Shown here: positions 5,743 to 10,919 of the stretch, in pieces
How the letters are laid out: every line of letters starts with the position of its first letter
How positions within the stretch are numbered: the stretch's first letter is position 1
Assembly: GCA_034429695.1 (NCBI GenBank)
Contig: DAOUGC010000043.1
Coordinates: 1 to 10,919, forward strand
From: DAOUGC01 sp034429695
GTDB lineage: Bacteria > Chloroflexota > Anaerolineae > Anaerolineales > Anaerolineaceae
Reading direction: 5' to 3'
Length of the DNA: 10,919 nt
Translations under genes and position numbers: made by a program
Notes under the pieces: generated by a model
The model's input: the letters and a program-made list of their open reading frames with translations, nothing else
Databases searched by the model: none
What the model was told of the DNA's origin: nothing

Positions 5743-7230
5743 ATGAAAAAATGGCAATTGATCCTGCTGGCAGCCGCGCTTTTGGGCGCTGCTGCCCTTT
5801 CGCCAACGCCGGTCAGCGCGGATGGAAACCAGACCTGGTCATCGGTGATCCATTACTTTAATCCAAACGATGTGGCATGCGCTGAACTTAACATGATCTT
5901 CTACCGGCAGGATGGTTCAGCCGTTTCAATGGCCAGCCCTTTGGAATGTGTCAAGACGTACGAATCGGGATCGCTGCTGGTGGGGGATATTGCCAGCGAC
6001 AGTTCAATTCGTGGGGGGGCGATCCTTTCCTCGGATGTACCCATGATGGCGCTTTACAAACAGGCTTACACTGGTGAAGCCAACCGTTACAGTCCCATTC
6101 TGTACACTTCATTTGATCGCAATCAGGCCGGGCTGGGTGCTTTCTACATCCCATCGGTTCAGTTGACCGCCGTCTTTGACACCGAGATCGGCGTGCAGAA
6201 CATGGAAAGCCGGCCGATTTATGTGACCGTTGAGTTATGGGACGAGAGCGGCGGCACTGTCCCAGTGGCAACCGCCAGCAGTGAATTGCGCGAGCACAGG
6301 TCGTACGTTTTTCGCGTTTCTGATCTGGTGGATGGCGAATTCCACGGTTCGGTGGTGGCTTACGGAACCATCGTTGGCGGCGGGAATGCGCAGATCTCGG
6401 CTGCTGCACGCGAGATCCAGGCAAACGGGGTGCGCGCCTATGGTTTTGAAGGCTCCCGGGCGGCATATAACATATACTACATCCCCACTGCCTATTGCCA
6501 GGTGGGGGACAATCAGCAGACCACGGAAATAATTGTTCAAAATCCTCACGATGCAGTCCTGAATGTTGGAGTCCAGTTCTTCTCCAGCTCACGCAGTGAC
6601 CCTGAAGACACAGGTCCCGAGCTGGTGGCTGAAATTCAACCGCACAGCGTGGCCCGTCATGCCACCTACACCATCAACGCCTGCGACCCTGAGGTTCAGG
6701 CGATTACCCAGGGCAAGCGCCTGGCTGCGGTTGTGTACGCGGATAACTCCATGGCGGTGGTGCAAAAGGTAACCAGTAACGACATGCTGATGACGGCATC
6801 CACGGCTGCTGAAATGCCTTCTGTGCCGGGTGAGATGCCCTATCGCTTCATCGTGCCTTATGTTGAGTGGAGCACCTCCGATTTTGGCTACCGCACCACG
6901 CTTTCGATCATGAACCTTGACCCCGGCAATGACGCCGTGAATGTAAAGGTCCATTATTATGGCCGTGCAGGTGGGCTTACCCCGGTGGCCACGCATCTCA
7001 TCGCCAGCGGTTCGGTGCCGGGTCCTGGCCCGCTGCCGCCTTACGGCATGCGCACCTCCAATCCCAACATTGCCAATGGGGTCAACCCGGCCTCGCAGGG
7101 CTTTACCGGCGCTGCGGTGGTGGAGAGTGACCAGCCCATTGCGGTGAGCGTGCGGGTGCAACGCACTGCCAACCCGAATAACAAGATCATCACCCTGGGT
7201 GACGATTACCTCGCCATCCAGTCGCCGTAA
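5743..7230 (+). CDS. Secreted four-repeat beta-rich protein, function unknown
   Basis: A 495-residue protein with a clear Sec signal peptide: MKK, hydrophobic core to about residue 19, likely cleavage after VSA26. I do not recognise a named family. The mature part seems to consist of four related units of about 110-125 residues, each opening with an aromatic/Pro strand, then a 'T-x-I-x-V-x-N' strand and a 'V-x-V-x-Y/F' strand: near 30-65 (SSVIHYFNPND), 133-172 (FYIPSVQ, IGVQNMES), 245-285 (YYIPTAY, IIVQNPHD) and 368-410 (FIVPYVEW, LSIMNLDP). This suggests a string of immunoglobulin-like or similar beta sandwiches. Alternating with these are stretches of the type AVVYADNSMAVVQKV and AAVVESDQPIAVSV, which also recur in each unit. 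No catalytic motif is visible and there is no membrane anchor. It leads an operon with a lipoprotein and a subtilase, so a cell-surface or extracellular binding/structural role is likely. Confidence 0.85.
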   Translation: MKKWQLILLAAALLGAAALSPTPVSADGNQTWSSVIHYFNPNDVACAELNMIFYRQDGSAVSMASPLECVKTYESGSLLVGDIASDSSIRGGAILSSDVPMMALYKQAYTGEANRYSPILYTSFDRNQAGLGAFYIPSVQLTAVFDTEIGVQNMESRPIYVTVELWDESGGTVPVATASSELREHRSYVFRVSDLVDGEFHGSVVAYGTIVGGGNAQISAAAREIQANGVRAYGFEGSRAAYNIYYIPTAYCQVGDNQQTTEIIVQNPHDAVLNVGVQFFSSSRSDPEDTGPELVAEIQPHSVARHATYTINACDPEVQAITQGKRLAAVVYADNSMAVVQKVTSNDMLMTASTAAEMPSVPGEMPYRFIVPYVEWSTSDFGYRTTLSIMNLDPGNDAVNVKVHYYGRAGGLTPVATHLIASGSVPGPGPLPPYGMRTSNPNIANGVNPASQGFTGAAVVESDQPIAVSVRVQRTANPNNKIITLGDDYLAIQSP

Positions 7231-7232
7231 CA

Positions 7233-7721
7233 ATGAGCAAAGCGCGCGGGTCACAATACCGATTTCATCAAGACTTCATCGTGCGCCTGACCGCAGCCGG
7301 TTTTTGGCTGGTGGTGCTTGCCCTTGCTGCTGGTTGTTCCCGACCGGCTGGGGCCAATCCCACACCAATCCCCTTGCAGGCGACGGCGGTTGGTGAACCG
7401 GGAAGCGGCAGTTTGAGCGGCGTGATTAACGTTCCACTTCAGTTTGGTGGGCAGCCTTTATTTGTCTATGCTGCCGTATATAGCGAAGTGGAACCCGGAC
7501 ATGGAATGTACATGCTCGACCCGGACCGCCATCCTCATACGGAACTGGCGGGGGATGGGTCTTTTGCGTTATCCAGTGTTCCGCCCGGGCAGTATGTTTT
7601 GGTGGTTGGCCCCACGGCGGAGGAAGCCCGGCTGGTGGTGGATGCCGGAGATGAACCACAGGTTTTTGCGGTGCAGGCAGACCAGATGCTGGAAATCGGC
7701 GAGGTTGACCTGGCGCCATGA
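7233..7721 (+). CDS. Small lipoprotein with carboxypeptidase-regulatory-like fold
   Basis: A 162-residue protein with a lipoprotein signal: basic N-region, hydrophobic stretch FWLVVLALAA and lipobox AAGC with Cys35 as the lipidated residue. A Pro/Thr-rich linker follows. The rest is a single small beta domain: GSLSGVINVP opens the fold and GDGSFALSSVPPGQYVLVV (about 107-125) is the hallmark of carboxypeptidase-regulatory/SpaA-like domains. Such domains are usually adhesive or structural, with no enzyme activity. The ATG at 7233 is 2 nt after the preceding stop without a ribosome site, so translation is likely coupled; an in-frame GTG at 7281 would give a shorter, more standard lipoprotein signal. 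It lies between the secreted repeat protein and the subtilase, and may hold one or both at the membrane (inference). Confidence 0.8.
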   Translation: MSKARGSQYRFHQDFIVRLTAAGFWLVVLALAAGCSRPAGANPTPIPLQATAVGEPGSGSLSGVINVPLQFGGQPLFVYAAVYSEVEPGHGMYMLDPDRHPHTELAGDGSFALSSVPPGQYVLVVGPTAEEARLVVDAGDEPQVFAVQADQMLEIGEVDLAP

Positions 7722-7726
7722 CCCGC

Positions 7727-7734
7727 AGGAGGAG
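7727..7734 (+). promoter_or_regulatory. Ribosome binding site fixing the protease start
   Basis: AGGAGGAG contains a perfect AGGAGG (7727-7732) 6 nt before ATG 7739. An in-frame ATG at 7718 overlaps the lipoprotein stop by 4 nt but has no ribosome site and would put three arginines ahead of the signal peptide. The start at 7739 is therefore chosen. Confidence 0.75.
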
Positions 7735-7738
7735 TCCG

Positions 7739-10510
7739 ATGAACAGAAATCGTTTATTGTGTGTGATGGTGGTGATGCTGCTGGCGATCTCGCTGCTGCC
7801 TGCCCGGCAGGCGGCTTATGCAGCCCCTGTGCTGGATGAGATTGACCCCGAGACCGTGTATGTTCCCGGAGAAGTGGTAATCACCATGCCGGACGGCATG
7901 TCATCGCGCTCTTATGCGGCGAGCGCCACTACGGTCGCACGTGCGGTGGGAGCCCAGGTGGTGGGTGTCAGCGGGCCGCTGGCGGTGCTCTCCTTCGCCG
8001 AGGACGCCGATGTGGAAGCCATCGCGGAACAGCTAACCTTCACCGGGCAGGTGGAGTACGCGCAACCCAATTACATTTATATGGTTCCTGAGTTTACCGA
8101 TCAGGCGGCTGATCCGGTGATTCAATCGGAATACAAGTTCACCGGTTCAAACGGGTCGGTGGTTGCCATGAGCTGGGATGAAGCCAGCCAGTTGCGCAGC
8201 GTTGCCAGCGCAAGCTATACCAGCCAGGCTCTGCCGGTCTTCCCCAATGAATTGCCCGCGGGTAATTCGTGGGGGTGGGACAAGGTGGAAGCCGACCTTA
8301 TGTGGAATGACACCCGCGGTAATCCCACCATCTGTCTGCTGGATACCGGCGTGGAGTACAGGCACCCTGATCTTTCAGGTGTTTCCGCCAATGGATACGA
8401 TTATTACAACAACGACAGCTCATCTGCTGATGACAACGGGCACGGTACGCATCTGGCGGGTGTGATGGTGGGGAAAGCCAACAACGGCGCCGGAACCGTG
8501 GTGGGCATATCGCGCGGCAAGGTGCTGGCGGTCAAGGTGCTCAACTCTCAAGGGGTGGGCACCAGCTACAGCGTCTCGGCGGGCATCAACTATTGCGGAA
8601 GAAACAGCGGCATCAAGGTGATTAACCTGAGCCTGGGTACCACGCAGGAGGATACGCTGGTTTACAACGCGCTGCGCATGGCCGTCAGCTATCCGTATTA
8701 CAAGCTGGTGGTGGCTGCTGCGGGTAACTCCTCTGTCAGTACACCGTTGTTCCCGGCTGCCTGGGCGGATGCCACGCAGAATGGCCCCAACAGTTCACCG
8801 AATGAGATTTCAGCCGGATTGATCTCCGTTGCTGCCGGACGTGCGCCTTCCCCTTACACCTACTGGGTGGACCGCGACGCCGACCGGTTTATGGATCCCA
8901 ATGAACAGTACACATCCGACCAGTGCGCCTCGGGCATGCAACTGGAGGATGGAACCTCCGTGGGCAGCAATTACGGCTCGTGGGTGAACATGGTTGCCCC
9001 CGGCGACAGCATTTACGGCGCCATGCCCATGTATACGCCCTTCTATCTCAACTACTATAAGGGCTATCAAAAGGGCTACGACACGATGAGCGGCTCGTCT
9101 GTGGCGGCTGCGTTTGTCTCCGGCGCTGCGGCGCGCGTGTTTGCCTATGTGCCCTCCACCAAACCGGCCACCATTGGCAATGCTTGGGTCAAACAGCGCC
9201 TGCTGGATAACGGCGATCCTCTGACTTACGCGGTCGAAAATAATATGGCGCTCGACCCTGCCATCGGTTTTGACAACCCCACCGATTATTTTGCCTACGG
9301 CGAGCCGGTGACCTATGGCGTACCGTTTGATATTGATGACGACGACGAGAATGACACCATCCTGGCGCCCTTCTGCTGGCCCACCACAGGAGGACCCTTT
9401 ACTTCAACGCACAGCATGGCAAACACAAAATATCTGAATGTGGCGGCAGCCATGGGCCGCGCAGCGCTGTATACCGAGGTCAAGGACGCCATCACCGGCA
9501 TGCCGCTTACCAACGCGACGGTGGGCGTGATGAACCAGTACAACAAGATCGCCGCCTCATCAGTCACTTATGCGGGTTCAGCCAGGGTGTTGATCACCAA
9601 CATCCCCATGGAATACAGCCCCGGGGTGGACGCCAACTACTGGCTGGTGGTTAATATGCGCGGATATACTGCTGGCTGGGCGAAATATGAAAATATTGGC
9701 GTGTTGGATGCCGCCATGGCGGGCAACATCTCCACACCGAGCTATTCCAAGGTGAGCCTTGCGCCGGCAAACCAGATCCAGTTTGTGCTGGACTGGATTG
9801 ACCCGGTGATCACTCAGAGCGATTCGGTTGACACGCTGGACGCCAATTTGGATATGTACATGTTCCTGCCGGTCAACGGCGGGCCGGGCGGCGAGGAAGG
9901 CATCATCGGTACGCAGTACTCCGAGAGCGGCAATGCGCGCCTGCTGGAATACATACCCGGGCTGGAAGATGTGTTCCTCGGGCAGGGAACCTTGCTTGAG
10001 CCCTCCCAGATGGGACAGCCGGTGACTTTCTTCTCTCCGTTCGCATTGTTCAACCTGGACGGCGGTGTGGATGTCGGCGCCGACTGGGAAGGCAATTACA
10101 TGGCGCAAACTGAGTCGATCACAGTAAAGATGCTCAAGACCTTTGGCGCGCCCAACTATGCCATTCCGCGCATCACCAATGGGCAGCCTTACACGTTGGT
10201 GGTCACCGACTACAGCCGCGACGGCCAGCCCGGAACCAATAATTACCTGATCAGCGACCCCGCACATGACCTGTTTGTGGAACCCGTGGTGCGTGTATGG
10301 TCGCGCGGGTATCTGATCCAGACCATCAAGCTGGAAACGGCGGGAGGCGACTGTCCGGCGGATGCCAACCCCAACAACTGGAACGATACCTGGCAGGTGC
10401 TCACCTGGTCAGCAACGATGAAACCCACCGTCACCAACAGCCTGTTTGCTGTGAACCAGTGTGGTAGGAGTAACGACAATTTTCTGCCTTACTACGATCC
10501 ACAACCGTAG
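7739..10510 (+). CDS. Secreted S8 subtilisin-family serine protease, multidomain
   Basis: A 923-residue exported protease. Signal peptide: MNRNR, hydrophobic core to about 20, cleavage near AYA|AP (about 28). Prodomain about 35-120 (PGEVVITM to EYAQPNYIY), of the inhibitor/chaperone type removed on maturation. Catalytic domain about 180-500: Asp202 (LLDTGVEYRHPDL), His235 (GHGTHLAG), oxyanion Asn330 (AAAGNSS) and Ser454 (MSGSSVAAAFVSG), all intact. An unusual insert between Asn330 and Ser454 contains a 12-residue EF-hand-like loop at 378-389 with Asp at 1, 3, 5, 9 and Glu at 12. An acidic run DIDDDDEND follows the catalytic domain. The C-terminal part is beta-rich: an adhesion-like domain about 575-670, then a segment resembling a pre-peptidase C-terminal domain (VLDWIDPV, LDMYMFLP) to the end, with no anchor. 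It is the last gene of the operon and ends 20 nt before a strong terminator. Substrate unknown; likely protein degradation outside the cell or processing of its secreted partner. Confidence 0.93.
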   Translation: MNRNRLLCVMVVMLLAISLLPARQAAYAAPVLDEIDPETVYVPGEVVITMPDGMSSRSYAASATTVARAVGAQVVGVSGPLAVLSFAEDADVEAIAEQLTFTGQVEYAQPNYIYMVPEFTDQAADPVIQSEYKFTGSNGSVVAMSWDEASQLRSVASASYTSQALPVFPNELPAGNSWGWDKVEADLMWNDTRGNPTICLLDTGVEYRHPDLSGVSANGYDYYNNDSSSADDNGHGTHLAGVMVGKANNGAGTVVGISRGKVLAVKVLNSQGVGTSYSVSAGINYCGRNSGIKVINLSLGTTQEDTLVYNALRMAVSYPYYKLVVAAAGNSSVSTPLFPAAWADATQNGPNSSPNEISAGLISVAAGRAPSPYTYWVDRDADRFMDPNEQYTSDQCASGMQLEDGTSVGSNYGSWVNMVAPGDSIYGAMPMYTPFYLNYYKGYQKGYDTMSGSSVAAAFVSGAAARVFAYVPSTKPATIGNAWVKQRLLDNGDPLTYAVENNMALDPAIGFDNPTDYFAYGEPVTYGVPFDIDDDDENDTILAPFCWPTTGGPFTSTHSMANTKYLNVAAAMGRAALYTEVKDAITGMPLTNATVGVMNQYNKIAASSVTYAGSARVLITNIPMEYSPGVDANYWLVVNMRGYTAGWAKYENIGVLDAAMAGNISTPSYSKVSLAPANQIQFVLDWIDPVITQSDSVDTLDANLDMYMFLPVNGGPGGEEGIIGTQYSESGNARLLEYIPGLEDVFLGQGTLLEPSQMGQPVTFFSPFALFNLDGGVDVGADWEGNYMAQTESITVKMLKTFGAPNYAIPRITNGQPYTLVVTDYSRDGQPGTNNYLISDPAHDLFVEPVVRVWSRGYLIQTIKLETAGGDCPADANPNNWNDTWQVLTWSATMKPTVTNSLFAVNQCGRSNDNFLPYYDPQP

Positions 10511-10530
10511 TTAAAGCGGAGGAAAGTGCC

Positions 10531-10566
10531 AGCCCCGTGCAGTCTTATGATTGCGCGGGGCTTTTT
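10531..10566 (+). terminator. Rho-independent terminator of the secretory operon
   Basis: AGCCCCGTGC (10531-10540) pairs with GCGCGGGGCT (10553-10562) over 10 positions with one G-T wobble and a 12-base loop, followed by a T run (10562-10566). It begins 20 nt after the protease stop codon, which is the classical arrangement. Confidence 0.9.
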
Positions 10567-10581
10567 GTAATCTGCATTTCT

Positions 10582-10615
10582 CCTCCCCCAGCGACGTACT
10601 TTTCGCTGGGGGAGG
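10582..10615. repeat. Perfect 13-bp hairpin after the terminator
   Basis: CCTCCCCCAGCGA (10582-10594) and TCGCTGGGGGAGG (10603-10615) are perfect reverse complements around an 8-base loop. No T tract follows. It lies 15 nt after the terminator T run and may be a second terminator for the opposite direction, an element of a small RNA or a repeat family member; copies elsewhere cannot be checked here. Confidence 0.75.
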
Positions 10616-10619
10616 TGGA

Positions 10620-10673
10620 GCCGGACGCCGCCAATGATATCTGCCATGTCAGGCGCATTGAGCGGCGTCCGGC
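10620..10673. repeat. Long composite hairpin, GCCGGACGCCGC palindrome
   Basis: GCCGGACGCCGC (10620-10631) and GCGGCGTCCGGC (10662-10673) are perfect 12-base reverse complements. After a bulged A the stem continues with CAATG (10632-10636) against CATTG (10656-10660), and the apex can pair GCC (10643-10645) with GGC (10652-10654). This gives a single long bulged stem of 54 nt. It begins only 4 bases after the previous hairpin. An eight-T run comes 30 bases later, too far for a standard terminator. Confidence 0.75.
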
Positions 10674-10732
10674 TGCGGAGGGGTGTTCTTCGCCTCATTT
10701 GCTTTTTTTTGTGGGGTACAGAAGGATTTAAC

Positions 10733-10825
10733 ATGAACTTCCTACGACCTACTTCCTACTTTTATCAGACTAACGTTCTTGCAAGGTCCGCAAACCACAC
10801 GCAAGAAAAAGCGGCTGCATTATAA
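10733..10825 (+). CDS. Possible 30-residue small protein
   Basis: ATG 10733 is preceded by AAGGA (10722-10726) at a good 6-nt spacing and the frame runs 30 codons to TAA at 10823. The peptide (MNFLRPTSYFYQ start, KAAAL end) has no recognisable motif. It overlaps the TATAAT box of the next gene, and the DNA includes a 9-base direct repeat, which may mean the frame is accidental. The ribosome site is the only positive evidence. Confidence 0.2.
   Translation: MNFLRPTSYFYQTNVLARSANHTQEKAAAL
10776..10807. promoter_or_regulatory. Inverted repeat upstream of the last gene
   Basis: TTCTTGC (10776-10782) and GCAAGAA (10801-10807) are perfect reverse complements 18 bases apart, just before the TATAAT box at 10821. 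The position fits a regulator-binding site over the -35 region, where no good -35 hexamer is present. It is short and could be chance. Confidence 0.3.
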
Positions 10826-10826
10826 T
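10821..10826 (+). promoter_or_regulatory. -10 box of a probably leaderless gene
   Basis: A perfect TATAAT ends 8 nt before ATG 10835. Transcription would start at about 10833, leaving almost no leader. No ribosome site precedes the ATG, which agrees with leaderless translation. A -35 match is not evident. Confidence 0.5.
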
Positions 10827-10834
10827 ATCTGGCT

Positions 10835-10919
10835 ATGTTCCAGTTACGCCGCATGTTGCGCCCCGCGCAATCCATCCCTGAAATCTACCGCCGGAACTTC
10901 ACCCACTGGTATTTTGACA
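10835..10919 (+). CDS. N-terminus of a gene cut by the window edge, perhaps a transporter
   Basis: Twenty-eight codons are open to the end of the window, with no stop. The visible N-terminus is basic and amphipathic (MFQLRRMLRPAQSIPEIYR) and ends with RNFTHWYFD. In my recollection such an 'N-F-x-x-x-Y-x-D' segment just before the first membrane helix occurs in some major facilitator superfamily proteins of Chloroflexota, but the diagnostic helices lie outside the window. The start is supported by the TATAAT box at 10821-10826 and by the lack of any upstream in-frame alternative with a ribosome site. An MFS identity is a weak guess. Confidence 0.45.
   Translation, partial: MFQLRRMLRPAQSIPEIYRRNFTHWYFD

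Larger units (their letters stand above)
10511..10834. other. Structured intergenic region
   Basis: This stretch of 324 bases has no convincing long gene. In order it holds a strong intrinsic terminator (10531-10566), a 13-bp hairpin (10582-10615), a long 12-bp-plus hairpin (10620-10673), a run of eight T (10703-10710), a possible 30-codon small ORF (10733-10825) and a TATAAT box (10821-10826) for the next gene. A 9-base direct repeat ACTTCCTAC occurs at 10737 and 10751. Confidence 0.6.

Noticed and set aside
6589..7254. Minus-strand open frame of 221 codons opposite the secreted repeat protein
   Set aside because: His/Arg/Val-rich shadow of a gene with a signal peptide and ribosome site; no motif of its own.
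10582..10673. CRISPR-like or integron attC array
   Set aside because: The two palindromes differ in sequence, there are no regular spacers or conserved attC core sites, and no nearby integrase or cas gene.

Overview
The window looks like a piece of a GC-rich bacterial chromosome (roughly 58% G+C by eye), most consistent with a Chloroflexota/Anaerolineae-type organism. That assignment is an inference from the gene content and style of the secreted proteins, not from a marker gene. The layout is one small gene on the left, a five-gene operon on the minus strand, a divergent promoter region, a three-gene secretory operon on the plus strand, a structured non-coding stretch of about 320 bases, and the first 28 codons of another gene at the right edge.

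Left part: a G-rich stretch with a textbook G-quadruplex motif (8-28) precedes a small redoxin-fold protein (190-663). It lacks a peroxidatic cysteine and stops right after Cys-Pro-Glu. A short palindrome separates it from the convergent operon.

Minus-strand operon (transcribed 5530 to 720): two tandem SAM hydrolase/hydroxide adenosyltransferase paralogues (COG1912/DUF62 family) are followed without a gap by a complete dedicated ECF vitamin-type importer: a fused double ATPase, an S component and a T component. A good sigma70-like promoter (TTTACA-17-TATAGT) lies at 5617-5645. The tight packing (1-nt gap, 4-nt ATGA overlap, 47-nt gap) suggests that SAM cleavage to adenosine and methionine and the import of some small molecule are physiologically coupled. 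A long perfect inverted repeat sits between the S and T genes.

Plus-strand operon (5743 to 10510): a secreted protein built from four similar beta-rich repeats, a small lipoprotein with a carboxypeptidase-regulatory-like beta fold, and a large secreted subtilisin-family (S8) protease with prodomain, intact Asp/His/Ser triad, an EF-hand-like calcium loop inserted in the catalytic domain and a C-terminal pre-peptidase-like region. The genes are coupled (2-nt gap, then 17 nt with a perfect AGGAGG ribosome site) and end at a strong intrinsic terminator (10531-10566).

Right part: two further long hairpins follow the terminator, then a TATAAT box immediately in front of an ATG at 10835. This implies a leaderless mRNA for a gene cut by the window edge, possibly an MFS-type transporter. 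The best candidates for something new are the paired SAM hydrolases with a private ECF importer of unknown substrate, the TGA-interrupted Cys-Pro-Glu tail at 652-687, and the triple-hairpin stretch after the protease gene.
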